Part shown: positions 8,745-17,539 of the stretch, piece by piece
How positions within the stretch are numbered: the first letter of the stretch is position 1
Layout of the letters: each line of letters starts with the position of its first letter
Notes under the pieces: model-generated
The model's database searches: none
What the model was told of the DNA's origin: nothing
The model's input: only the letters and a program-made list of their open reading frames with translations
Position numbers and translations under genes: made by a program
Source: Parapedobacter indicus
GTDB lineage: Bacteria; Bacteroidota; Bacteroidia; Sphingobacteriales; Sphingobacteriaceae
NCBI RefSeq assembly: GCF_900113765.1
Contig: NZ_FOQO01000001.1
Span: 496,001 to 560,000 of the forward strand
DNA length: 64,000 nucleotides
Direction of reading: 5' to 3'

Positions 8745-10097
8745 ATGGCAAAGAAAAAAAATACACTTAAATATGTACTCATTGGTGCGGTAATCCTGGT
8801 AGTAGGGGTCATCATTGCCAATAAGATGGGATGGATTGGCCAGGGAGATGTAATCAAAGTGGCTACCGATAAAGCTGAGAAAAAAACGGTAAACGAACAG
8901 GTGTCGGCCAGTGGTAAAATTCATCCCGAAGTAGAGGTAAAATTAAGCTCTGAAGTTTCCGGCGAAATCGTCGAACTGACCGTAAAGGAAGGCGACGTGG
9001 TAACCAAGGGACAGATCCTTTGCCGCGTACGGCCCGATATCCTGCAATCCGGTTACGAGCGGGCGGTCGCTTCACTAAATGCACAACGCGCCAGCTTGGC
9101 CATGGCGGAACAGCAGTTGAAGCAACAGGAAGCGAATTTTGCCAACATTGAGGCCAACTTCAAACGTAATCAGGAATTATTTGAACGGAAAGTGATTTCC
9201 GTAGCTGAGTTTGACCAGATCCGGGCTGATTATGAGAGTGCCAGAGCAAATCTGGAAGGACAGCGGCAAAATGTAATCGCCACACGGTACGGTATCGATC
9301 AGTCGCAGGCATCGGTAAAAGAAGCAGGTGATAACCTGGCCCGTACTACGATTTATGCGCCGGTAGATGGCGTTGTTTCGTTGCTGCAGATCGAACTCGG
9401 TGAGCGCGTGGTGGGTACCGCTCAAATGGCAGGTACTGAAATCATGCGCATCGCTAATATGGAAACAATGGAAGTTGTTGTTGAAGTGAACGAAAATGAT
9501 ATCAATCGGGTGGCACTCAATAACGAAGCCTCGATTGAAATCGATGCATTCCAAAACCGGAAATTTAAGGGGATTGTTACCGAAATAGCGAGCTCATCCA
9601 CCACAGCTACTGCAGAGACTACCACGACTGCCGGGACCGATCAGGTGACCAATTTCAATGTAAAGGTTCGTATTTTGCCCGATTCGTATACCGATTTGTT
9701 GAAAAACGATCAACCCAATCCATCGCCGTTCCGTCCGGGTCTATCGGCTACAGTAGATATACATACACAGCAGAATACTGGTTTGGCAGTGCCGATACAA
9801 GCAGTTACGACACGTGAACCCGTGGCTGCAGATACCGCAGCCAAGGCAGCCAATGCCACCGCAGGAGCTCCCACGCCCACTGGGGTGCCCAAAATGAAAG
9901 AATACGTATTTGTATACGAAGGAGGTACTGTGAAGCAGGTGGAAGTGACCACCGGTATTCAGGATGATACCTATATCCGCGTTCTTTCGGGGCTTGAAGA
10001 AGGCGATGAGGTGGTATCCCGCCCATTCAATGCAATCAGTAAGCTGTTGAAAGATGGCAGCAAGGTAGAAAAAGTTGATAAGAATAGCCTGCTTTAA
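8745..10097 (+). CDS. HlyD/MacA-type periplasmic adaptor (membrane fusion protein)
   Basis: A 450-residue adaptor of a tripartite exporter. One transmembrane helix (about residues 8-27) anchors it in the inner membrane. A lipoyl-like half (VSASGKIHPEVEVKLSSEVSGEI) comes next, then a long coiled-coil hairpin (about 100-190), the second lipoyl half (TIYAPVDGVVSLLQIELGE) and a beta-barrel. A Thr/Ala-rich linker near 355-385 (AADTAAKAANATAGAPTPTG) is an insertion before the membrane-proximal domain that ends the protein. The domain order fits MacA-type adaptors that serve ABC transporters. It forms a unit with the upstream TolC gene, but the next genes are unrelated, so the MacB-like partner must be encoded elsewhere if it exists. 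Confidence 0.93.
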   Translation: MAKKKNTLKYVLIGAVILVVGVIIANKMGWIGQGDVIKVATDKAEKKTVNEQVSASGKIHPEVEVKLSSEVSGEIVELTVKEGDVVTKGQILCRVRPDILQSGYERAVASLNAQRASLAMAEQQLKQQEANFANIEANFKRNQELFERKVISVAEFDQIRADYESARANLEGQRQNVIATRYGIDQSQASVKEAGDNLARTTIYAPVDGVVSLLQIELGERVVGTAQMAGTEIMRIANMETMEVVVEVNENDINRVALNNEASIEIDAFQNRKFKGIVTEIASSSTTATAETTTTAGTDQVTNFNVKVRILPDSYTDLLKNDQPNPSPFRPGLSATVDIHTQQNTGLAVPIQAVTTREPVAADTAAKAANATAGAPTPTGVPKMKEYVFVYEGGTVKQVEVTTGIQDDTYIRVLSGLEEGDEVVSRPFNAISKLLKDGSKVEKVDKNSLL

Positions 10098-10259
10098 GGA
10101 GCGACTGTTTTGCACTAGCAAATCGAAAAGGGTAGAAAGGCAACATCGCACGGGCACAACTCCGCGATTTAGCAAACACACGGCTCCGTATATAAAAATA
10201 AGTTGGACTGATTATAAATAATATGTATATTCGCCACCGTTAATCAAAAAGGTTTGACA

Positions 10260-10628
10260 ATGGTTTGCCCTCTGGCTAATTTCGAGGAGGTTTATCGGAC
10301 GGATCACGGCGCAGTGTATCAATGCAGCAGGCAGAATTGTTACTGGTTGGAATTTGCAGGCGACACTACCGCATTCCGGGTGAGCGATTTTTTTAGTTTT
10401 AAGAAAAAAATTGATGCTATTGACGTTTCGGCGATGATTATTGATCCGTCCAGAACGGCAGATTTCACCATCCTGATGCCTTTTCGTACACCTCGCTGTT
10501 TTGTGTTGGATATCAACGATGTACTGAACCTCAGGGAGTTGTTAAATGGTGCAAAGTTCATGATCGAGCTCAATAGCGTGATCAATGCATGCCTGAAAAC
10601 CACACCCAGCCGGGTAGCTAAGCTGTAA
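10260..10628 (+). CDS. Small DUF6686-like protein of unknown function
   Basis: A 122-residue soluble protein, from the ATG at 10260 (an in-frame TTG lies 6 bp upstream). No signal peptide or membrane segment. It resembles the small Bacteroidota family now called DUF6686; I base that on the overall pattern (two Cys in YQCSRQNCYWLEF, then ISDFFSFKKKI-like and a C-terminal helix with ELLNGAKFMIELNSVI). The CSRQNC pair is a C-x4-C motif that could bind metal, but it is the only such pair. It stands alone: 162 bp after the adaptor gene and 117 bp before ferritin. No function should be assumed. Confidence 0.75.
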   Translation: MVCPLANFEEVYRTDHGAVYQCSRQNCYWLEFAGDTTAFRVSDFFSFKKKIDAIDVSAMIIDPSRTADFTILMPFRTPRCFVLDINDVLNLRELLNGAKFMIELNSVINACLKTTPSRVAKL

Positions 10629-10655
10629 TTTAGACTGAATTCGTATTGTTTTTAT

Positions 10656-10690
10656 TTTGAGTGTATTACCACTTGATTTCCGTATTTTTG
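10656..10690 (+). promoter_or_regulatory. Putative promoter of the ferritin gene
   Basis: TTTG at 10656-10659 and TATTTTTG at 10683-10690 match the Bacteroidota -33 (TTTG) and -7 (TAnnTTTG) elements. The 23-bp spacer is a few bases longer than the usual 18-21, which lowers confidence. The ferritin ATG is 56 bp downstream. Confidence 0.4.
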
Positions 10691-10745
10691 TAGTATAAAT
10701 TACGAGCGACGAATGCTCGTTGATCGAAACATAAATACACGTATC

Positions 10746-11270
10746 ATGAAAGATCTATTGCGATTAAAAACATCGTTGAACGAAGAGATAGAAAACATAT
10801 TGAATGCGCAAATCAAGGTGGAAGCACATTCATCATCTGTGTATCTGGCGATGTCATCTTGGTGCGATGACCAAGGATATGATTTCAGTTCGGACTTCTT
10901 TACCAAACAATCGGAAGAGGAACGAAAGCACATGATGAAGCTTTTCAATTACGTAAATGACCGGGGTGGCAAAGCGATTTCTCCGGAAATCGTAAACGTT
11001 CCCACGGATTTCGAATCGTTTCGCAGCGTATTTGAGCAGATGCTGGAACAGGAAATGTATGTAACTCAACAATTCAACCACATTGCCGAGAAGTGTATTA
11101 AGTTAAAGGATTTTGTGACCTTTCAATTTATCCAATGGTTTCTCGAGGAGCAAATCGAAGAAGAATATGTAGCAAGGCGTATTCTGGAGATGTTCGATGT
11201 GATCGGCGAGGAGGGAACAGGCCGTTGGGAGATTGACAAGCACATACCCAAAGTGAGTTACGAGGGGTAG
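10746..11270 (+). CDS. ftnA: Non-heme ferritin
   Basis: A 174-residue iron-storage protein of the bacterial FtnA type, expected to form a 24-subunit cage that oxidises Fe(II) and stores it as ferric mineral. The start at 10746 gives MKDLLRLKTSLNEEIENILN, the usual helix A; the frame extends 33 bp further upstream but without family similarity. Ferroxidase ligands can be followed: Glu in KVEAHSSSVYLAM (residue 26), E59-x-x-H62 in EEERKHMM, Glu in LEQEMYVTQQFN and Gln in LEEQIEEEYV. Length and motifs are standard. It is monocistronic, with its own promoter and a strong terminator. Redox or iron control is likely but no Fur site was identified. Confidence 0.95.
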   Translation: MKDLLRLKTSLNEEIENILNAQIKVEAHSSSVYLAMSSWCDDQGYDFSSDFFTKQSEEERKHMMKLFNYVNDRGGKAISPEIVNVPTDFESFRSVFEQMLEQEMYVTQQFNHIAEKCIKLKDFVTFQFIQWFLEEQIEEEYVARRILEMFDVIGEEGTGRWEIDKHIPKVSYEG

Positions 11271-11296
11271 TATCTACGCTAACCGCTACGTTTTAT

Positions 11297-11336
11297 ACGG
11301 GTTGTCTTTTTTGGAAAGGACAACCCGTTTTTTTTT
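11297..11336 (+). terminator. Rho-independent terminator of the ferritin gene
   Basis: A perfect 10-bp stem, ACGGGTTGTC (11297-11306) with GACAACCCGT (11319-11328), closes a 12-base loop and is followed by a run of eight further T residues. It lies 26 bp after the ferritin stop codon. This is the cleanest intrinsic terminator in the window. Confidence 0.92.
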
Positions 11337-11365
11337 GCACGCATACAGATAATGTGCTATCTTTC
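11334..11365 (+). promoter_or_regulatory. Putative promoter of the beta-barrel/quinone oxidoreductase unit
   Basis: TTTG at 11334-11337, on the edge of the ferritin terminator T-tract, and TATCTTTC at 11358-11365 stand 20 bp apart. They match the Bacteroidota -33/-7 pair with one mismatch in the last base. The proposed TTG start codon is 54 bp downstream. Confidence 0.4.
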
Positions 11366-11418
11366 GTTCCTTATATAAGGAGCAGATATATCAATTAGTT
11401 AGCTATCCCTACATAAAG

Positions 11419-14160
11419 TTGCCATCAATAACAATCCATAGGCTACTCATTTTTGCATTACTTTTTGTATCGTTGCAGGCATTTGCCCAGCACCAACGAA
11501 AAGAAATAAGCGGCGTTGTGATTGATACGGCGGGCGTTGCGCTGCCCGGCGTAAATGTGCGACTCACCACTGTACTTGATACGGCATTGGTGATTACGGA
11601 CGGAGGAGGTAACTACCGGTTTACAGATATCATCGGTCCCGAGTTTCGGCTCACATTTAGCATGATTGGCTACAAGATATTGGACAAATCCTATCCGTCC
11701 AATTTCCCCGGTCCGGTAGTACAGCTGCTCCCAACGGTGCTGCCTCCGCAGCAGACATTGCTCAAGGAAATTGTGATCAATCGTATTCAGCCCATTGTTA
11801 TCAAGGAAGATACGGTGCAATACAACATGGATGCCTTTAATGTGCGACAAAACTCGTTGCTCGAAGAAGCATTGAAGTTGCTTCCCAATGTGCAGGTGAG
11901 GCGGGATGGTACGGTGATCGCCCACGGGAAACAGATCAGTAGGGTGCAGGTGGACAGCAAGAACTTCTTTGGCGGCGAAGTACTGACGGCTACCCGCAAC
12001 CTGCCTGCTGAATTTATCCAATCCATTCAGGTGATCGATTACTACGGTGATATGGCCAATAGCACCGGTATTAAAGATTCCGAACCGGAAAAGATACTTA
12101 ATATCGTGTTAAAGGAAGATAAGAAACGCATTCTCTTCGGGCAGGTCACCGGTGGCGGTGGTACGGTAGATCGCTACATTGGCAGCATGGGGATCAACAA
12201 CTTCAACGACGGGCAGGAGTTTTCGGTGCTGGGCTCTTTAAATAATACCAATACCAGCCTTTTCAGTTACGGTGCCCCTACCGGATCCGGAGGAAGGGAG
12301 CGTGGCAATTCGGACCTAACGGGAATGGTGGATCCCGAAGATGGTATAAATACTACCAACTCCGTTGGAATAAGCTATTCGGATGACGTTTCGGACAAGG
12401 TAAGTGTTTATGGAAAGTATACGTTTACAAACCGAAAGAACCGGACATTGGGCAATTCCGAGGAGACAAGTAACTTGGGTACGTTTTCTATCGTCACACT
12501 GAAAGACAATGAGATCAATACCGACAATAAGAATCACTTAATGGCTTGGGATATTGAAGCACAACTGGATGATCGCAATTACTTGAAGATCAGTCCAAAT
12601 ATTTCATATAGCAGTGTCGGCTCCCGCCATGTCAGCAACGATACGATTCAGCGGGGGTTGGAGCGGACCATCACCGATAGGGATTACCTGGCGGAGGAGA
12701 ATGTTTCAACCCCCAATTTTGACATGGATGTGCTGTACTCACGCGCATTTCATAAACCGGGGAGAAAGTTTGTGGTCAATATGCAGGGAAAGTATGCCCA
12801 GCGGGATAAAGAGGAAAACATTAGTGATGCATTTAGAAACGTCAACATACTAACCGGCGAACCCGTGACGGGCGTCAACGATTACGACCTGAGGCAGGAT
12901 GTGACGAGCGACAACCAGAACCGGGTGGGAAGACTGAAAGCTTCTTACGTTGAGCCCGTCGACAACAACAGTATATTGGAATTCAGCTATGAATATAACT
13001 ACACCGCAATTGACAGTCGCCGTAGCGTATGGGACGTCGATAAGCAGGAACCTGTCGATTCGCTGAGCGTAGATTACTCGTATTTTTTTGAAAGCAATCG
13101 CATGGGATTGGTTTACCAAATGGAGCAAAGCAAGCGTTTTAAATATACGTTGGGCTTTGCTGTGCAGCCACTGCTCTTGCGAGGACAGACGATGGATATC
13201 GATACAATGACCCAGCACCGGAATGTCAACCTGATACCTAGTGCAGGCTTCCGCTTCCGTATTAATGACGAAAGTGAATGGTCGATCGAATACTTAGGAA
13301 CAAATAATCAGCCTAATTTTTCGCAGATACAACCGATCCGTGATGTGACCAATTCGCAGAATATTATTATCGGAAATGCCGAGTTGAAAGCGGAGTTTGT
13401 CAATCGGATCACCACCCGCTTTCGTCAAACTAAACTGGGAAAGAATCGCTTTTTCGAAGCGCAGCTGGCACTTAACCAGGTCCAGAATAAAATTGTGACA
13501 AACCGGTCAAATCCAAGCGGTACGGTTCAGGAAACCAGTTTCCGGAATACATCCGGATATTTCGACGCACGTGGGTATTATATGTATAGTACGGCGATAT
13601 TCAACGACAATTTTCAGTTTAACCTGAATGGTACAACAGACTATGTCAACAACGTATCGTATGTTAACGATAAGAAGAATTTCGGCCGTAATTTTATTTA
13701 CTCGCAGGCCATGCAAATGCGGTTTATGCTGGAGGACGTGATTGAAACGGAGCTAAACACCAGTTACACCTTTAACCGTACCCGTTACTCCCTGCATCAG
13801 CCATATGGGCTGGTTAACGGTATCAACGCAAATTCCTTCTTGGTCGGACTGGCGGGAAAAGGGTACCTTTCGGACAATTGGGCGTTTGGGTTTGACCTTT
13901 CACACCGCCTCAATAGTGGTTATAGCGACTTTGTCAGCGTTAACCCAACGTTGCTAAACGCCTATATCGAATGTACATTTCTCAACAACAACATGGCATT
14001 ATTACGGTTGCAGGGTTTTGATCTATTCAACCAGAATACCGGGATTACAAGGGAAGTATTCGAAACGAATATTTTGGATGTACGCAATAACCGGCTGGCC
14101 CGATACTTCATGCTGTCCTTAAATATACGCTTGCAGAAATACCCAGAAAAAAAACGATGA
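11419..14160 (+). CDS. Large outer-membrane beta-barrel protein with CarboxypepD_reg-like and plug-like domains
   Basis: A 913-residue outer-membrane protein. No in-frame ATG precedes the signal peptide, so TTG at 11419 is the likely start, giving MPSITIHRLLIFALLFVSLQ and a cleavage near QAFAQ. Domain order: carboxypeptidase-regulatory-like domain (ISGVVIDTAGVALPGVNVRL, about 28-115), a plug-like region (LLEEALKLLPNVQVRRDGT, IQVIDYYGD, about 125-230), then a long barrel. It belongs to the outer-membrane beta-barrel 3 type of TonB-receptor relatives rather than to SusC; the plug shares only the general pattern, and a TonB box is not obvious. Its stop overlaps the start of the quinone oxidoreductase gene (ATGA), implying coupled translation. 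Substrate unknown. Confidence 0.88.
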   Translation: MPSITIHRLLIFALLFVSLQAFAQHQRKEISGVVIDTAGVALPGVNVRLTTVLDTALVITDGGGNYRFTDIIGPEFRLTFSMIGYKILDKSYPSNFPGPVVQLLPTVLPPQQTLLKEIVINRIQPIVIKEDTVQYNMDAFNVRQNSLLEEALKLLPNVQVRRDGTVIAHGKQISRVQVDSKNFFGGEVLTATRNLPAEFIQSIQVIDYYGDMANSTGIKDSEPEKILNIVLKEDKKRILFGQVTGGGGTVDRYIGSMGINNFNDGQEFSVLGSLNNTNTSLFSYGAPTGSGGRERGNSDLTGMVDPEDGINTTNSVGISYSDDVSDKVSVYGKYTFTNRKNRTLGNSEETSNLGTFSIVTLKDNEINTDNKNHLMAWDIEAQLDDRNYLKISPNISYSSVGSRHVSNDTIQRGLERTITDRDYLAEENVSTPNFDMDVLYSRAFHKPGRKFVVNMQGKYAQRDKEENISDAFRNVNILTGEPVTGVNDYDLRQDVTSDNQNRVGRLKASYVEPVDNNSILEFSYEYNYTAIDSRRSVWDVDKQEPVDSLSVDYSYFFESNRMGLVYQMEQSKRFKYTLGFAVQPLLLRGQTMDIDTMTQHRNVNLIPSAGFRFRINDESEWSIEYLGTNNQPNFSQIQPIRDVTNSQNIIIGNAELKAEFVNRITTRFRQTKLGKNRFFEAQLALNQVQNKIVTNRSNPSGTVQETSFRNTSGYFDARGYYMYSTAIFNDNFQFNLNGTTDYVNNVSYVNDKKNFGRNFIYSQAMQMRFMLEDVIETELNTSYTFNRTRYSLHQPYGLVNGINANSFLVGLAGKGYLSDNWAFGFDLSHRLNSGYSDFVSVNPTLLNAYIECTFLNNNMALLRLQGFDLFNQNTGITREVFETNILDVRNNRLARYFMLSLNIRLQKYPEKKR

Positions 14161-15131
14161 ACGCAATCGTGATAACGGCTTATGGCGAACCTGAAAGCCT
14201 GGTGCTTGCAGAGCGGCCGGTGCCTATACCTCGTGAGAATGAAGTGTTGATCAATGTGTATGCCGCGGGCATCAACCGCCCCGATGTCTTCCAACGCAAA
14301 GGTCAATACCCTGCTCCGGCAGGTATCGTATCTGATATTCCGGGGTTAGAGGTGGCTGGGGTGATAGCGATGTGCGGTGACGGGGTAACGCAGTGGGGGC
14401 CGGGCGACCGGGTTTGCGCGCTTGTAGCAGGGGGAGGATATGCCGAGTACGTCGCGGTGAATGCTACACATTGTCTTCCTATACCCGATCATCTCGATTT
14501 TATGCAGGCTGCCTGCTTGCCCGAGACGGTATTTACGGTGTGGCATAACGTATTCCAACGCGGCAGGCTGCAAGCCGGAGAAGTGCTATTGGTACATGGA
14601 GGAAGTGGTGGAATCGGCACGACGGCTATCCAACTGGCAGTGCAGTTCGGTGCCACGGTATATGCCACGGCGGGGTCGGATGAGAAGTGCCGTTTCTGCG
14701 AACAACTGGGAGCGATCCGGTGCATCAATTACCGAAAAACTGATTTTGCCGATGCATTATCGGATATACGGATCGACGTGATATTGGATAGCATCGGTGC
14801 ACCCTATTTCGAACGCCACGTAGCATTATTAGCCGAAGAGGGCCGGCTCGTGTTTATCAATGCCTCAGAAGGAAGACATGCTCCTTTGGATATCATGAAG
14901 CTGATGCGGCGGCGACTTACACTAACGGGCAGCACACTACGTGCACGGGACGCTGCGTTCAAAAGTGCGTTGAAGGCATCTATCGAACAGCATGTATGGC
15001 CACTGGTGGAAACCGGCACATTTCTTCCGGTCATTCATCGGGCTTTTCCGCTGGCACAGGCATCTGATGCTCACCGGCTGATGGAATCTGGTGATTTTAT
15101 TGGTAAGTTGGTGCTGACCATTCATAATTAA
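14157..15131 (+). CDS. NAD(P)H-quinone oxidoreductase, PIG3/QOR type
   Basis: A 324-residue cytoplasmic enzyme of the medium-chain dehydrogenase superfamily, zinc-independent quinone oxidoreductase branch. It has the GroES-like N-terminal half (INVYAAGINRPDVFQRKGQYP, residues about 32-52, typical of this branch), the cofactor-binding motif VHGGSGGIGTTAIQLA (about 144-159), and the substrate-side segment RRRLTLTGSTLRARD (about 240-255), which is diagnostic of the PIG3/TIGR02824 group. The expected reaction is one- or two-electron reduction of quinones with NADPH. Its ATG overlaps the stop of the upstream barrel gene by 4 bp. A weak hairpin (GCTAAA-CACT-TTTAGC, 15134-15149) follows the stop and may end the transcript. 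Confidence 0.93.
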   Translation: MNAIVITAYGEPESLVLAERPVPIPRENEVLINVYAAGINRPDVFQRKGQYPAPAGIVSDIPGLEVAGVIAMCGDGVTQWGPGDRVCALVAGGGYAEYVAVNATHCLPIPDHLDFMQAACLPETVFTVWHNVFQRGRLQAGEVLLVHGGSGGIGTTAIQLAVQFGATVYATAGSDEKCRFCEQLGAIRCINYRKTDFADALSDIRIDVILDSIGAPYFERHVALLAEEGRLVFINASEGRHAPLDIMKLMRRRLTLTGSTLRARDAAFKSALKASIEQHVWPLVETGTFLPVIHRAFPLAQASDAHRLMESGDFIGKLVLTIHN

Positions 15132-15225
15132 GTGCTAAACACTTTTAGCGTTCTGTTTTTCTGTTATTTTTCTCATATTAGCAACCGAATAACGTTGGTA
15201 TTATAAACCCATAACGAATTACGAA

Positions 15226-17514
15226 ATGAGACGATCACTGATTTTGTTGCTTACTATAGTTTCGCAAGCCGTTCAGGCACAAGATGTAACCCATGTAGAA
15301 CGTCCATTGGATTATGTGAATGTATTGATGGGCACCCAATCGGTTCATTTATTGTCTAACGGAAATACATATCCGGCCATAGCACGTCCCTGGGGCATGA
15401 ATTTCTGGTCGCCCCAAACAGGAAAAATGGGAGACGGTTGGATGTATACCTATACGGCCGATAAAATCCGCGGATTTAAGCAGACGCATCAACCGTCTCC
15501 ATGGATGAACGACTATGGTCAGTTTTCCCTTATGCCCATTACAGGTGAACGGACGTTTGACGAGAGCAAACGCGCCAGCTGGTTTTCGCATAAAGCTGAG
15601 GTAGCCCAGCCGCATTATTACAGCGTTTACCTAGCTGATCATGACGTAACAACGGAGCTTACCCCCACGGAACGGGCTGCACGGTTTCGTTTTACGTTTC
15701 CTAAAACCGACAGTGCGTATGTGGTCATCGATGCATTTGATAAAGGCTCCTATGTCAAAGTTGTGCCGGGAGAGAACAAAATCGTCGGTTATACCACCCG
15801 CAACAGTGGCGGGGTACCCGATAATTTCAAGAACTACTTTGTAATCGTGTTTGACCGTCCGTTTGCCAACGTAGGAACGTTTGCAGACTCCGTGTTGGTG
15901 GATAATCGACTGGAAATACAGGCTGATCATGTGGGCGCCATCGTAGGTTTCCAGATTGGTAGCCGTGGCGAGCAAGTGCAGGCCACCGTTGCGTCTTCGT
16001 TTATCAGCGTAGAACAGGCCGAACTGAACTTAAGGGAAATCGGCAACAAAAACTTTGAGACCATCAAACAGGAAGGGGCTGATCAATGGAATACCGAACT
16101 CGGAAAAGTAACCGTGGAGGGTGGTACCATAGACCAAGTACGCACGTTTTACTCTTGCCTGTACCGAACCATTCTCTTCCCCCGCATGTTTTACGAATAC
16201 GATGCCAATGGCGATGTAATTCATTACAGTCCTTATAACGGAAAAGTATTACCCGGCTATCTTTTTACCGATACCGGTTTCTGGGATACCTTCCGGGCCT
16301 TATTCCCTTTTCTCAACCTGGTGTACCCGGAGGTGAACCAACAAATGCAGGAAGGGTTGGTGAATGCCTACAAAGAGGGGGGCTGGTTGCCTGAGTGGGC
16401 CAGTCCTGGCTACCGCAATATCATGGTGGGTAACAATTCTGCTGCTGTGGTGGCAGATGCTTATATCAAAGGGCTGCGGGGCTATGACATCGAGAAACTG
16501 TACGAAGGGCTGTTAAAAGGCGCAAACAACGCCGGGCCGATCACTGCTGTGGGTCGGGCAGGCGCTGAATACTACACCACGCTTGGTTATGTGCCCTATG
16601 ATGTAAAAATCAATGAAAATGCTGCTCGCACGCTGGAATATGCATACGACGATTTCGCCATTTACCAGTTGGCAAAGGCGCTGGGCCGTCCTGCAGATGA
16701 AATTGCATTGTATCGTGAACGTAGCTTCAATTACCGGAAGCTGTTTGACAAAGAGACCGGTCTGATGCGAGGAAAAAATAAAGATGGTAATTTCCAACGG
16801 CCATTTAATCCGTTTAAATGGGGCGACGCTTTTACAGAAGGGAATAGCTGGCACTATTCGTGGTCGGTGTTTCAGGATGTGGAAGGGTTGGCACAGTTGA
16901 TGGGCGGGCATGCCGCATTCGTACAGAAGCTTGACTCCGTATTCTCGCTGCCGCCAGTGTTTGATCATAGTTATTACGGATTCACCATCCACGAAATCCG
17001 CGAGATGCAGATTGCCAATATGGGGCAGTATGCGCATGGCAATCAGCCCATTCAACACATGATTTACCTATACAATTATGCCGGTGCACCCTGGAAAGCC
17101 CAGCATTGGGTGCGAGAAACCATGGAGCGGATGTATTTGCCAACGCCCGATGGATATTGCGGCGACGAGGACAATGGTCAAACATCGGCCTGGTATGTGT
17201 TTTCTGCGCTGGGTTTCTACCCCGTTACGCCCGCCACGGATGAGTATGTATTGGGCGCTCCATTATTCAAGAACGTAACCATCCACCTGGCAAATGGAAA
17301 AACTATCGAAATACAGGCGCCTAATAACAACAAGGAAAATCGGTATATCCAGTCGGCTACGTTTAACGGCAAGGAATACAATAAGAACTACCTCAAACAC
17401 AGTGAGCTGATGAAAGGTGCTGTGCTCCGATTCGATATGGGAGACAAGCCGAATATGACCCGTGGAACCAAGCCAGATGATTTGCCATTTTCGTTAAGTT
17501 TAGCTAACGAGTAA
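15226..17514 (+). CDS. GH92 exo-alpha-mannosidase, exported
   Basis: A 762-residue glycoside hydrolase of family 92, with a signal peptide ending near QAVQAQ. Family traits: the N-terminal beta-sandwich start YVNVLMGTQS and RPWGMNFWSPQTG, the (alpha/alpha)6 barrel motifs TGFWDTFRALFPF and GWLPEWASPG, the segment HEIREMQIANMGQYAHGNQP, and GDEDNGQTSAWYVFSALGFY near 645-665, which includes acidic residues of the inverting, calcium-dependent active site. GH92 enzymes remove terminal alpha-linked mannose (1,2 / 1,3 / 1,4 / 1,6 depending on member). Linkage cannot be told from the sequence. It has no lipobox, so it is likely periplasmic or released. It is transcribed alone; a GH125 mannosidase lies about 13 kb away. 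Confidence 0.95.
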   Translation: MRRSLILLLTIVSQAVQAQDVTHVERPLDYVNVLMGTQSVHLLSNGNTYPAIARPWGMNFWSPQTGKMGDGWMYTYTADKIRGFKQTHQPSPWMNDYGQFSLMPITGERTFDESKRASWFSHKAEVAQPHYYSVYLADHDVTTELTPTERAARFRFTFPKTDSAYVVIDAFDKGSYVKVVPGENKIVGYTTRNSGGVPDNFKNYFVIVFDRPFANVGTFADSVLVDNRLEIQADHVGAIVGFQIGSRGEQVQATVASSFISVEQAELNLREIGNKNFETIKQEGADQWNTELGKVTVEGGTIDQVRTFYSCLYRTILFPRMFYEYDANGDVIHYSPYNGKVLPGYLFTDTGFWDTFRALFPFLNLVYPEVNQQMQEGLVNAYKEGGWLPEWASPGYRNIMVGNNSAAVVADAYIKGLRGYDIEKLYEGLLKGANNAGPITAVGRAGAEYYTTLGYVPYDVKINENAARTLEYAYDDFAIYQLAKALGRPADEIALYRERSFNYRKLFDKETGLMRGKNKDGNFQRPFNPFKWGDAFTEGNSWHYSWSVFQDVEGLAQLMGGHAAFVQKLDSVFSLPPVFDHSYYGFTIHEIREMQIANMGQYAHGNQPIQHMIYLYNYAGAPWKAQHWVRETMERMYLPTPDGYCGDEDNGQTSAWYVFSALGFYPVTPATDEYVLGAPLFKNVTIHLANGKTIEIQAPNNNKENRYIQSATFNGKEYNKNYLKHSELMKGAVLRFDMGDKPNMTRGTKPDDLPFSLSLANE

Positions 17515-17539
17515 CGAAAAAAATCGGGCGCACAATCGG

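Noticed and set aside
11458..12021. 187-codon minus-strand frame inside the barrel gene
   Set aside because: It is a shadow of the coding frame on the other strand; the barrel protein has a continuous domain order across it.
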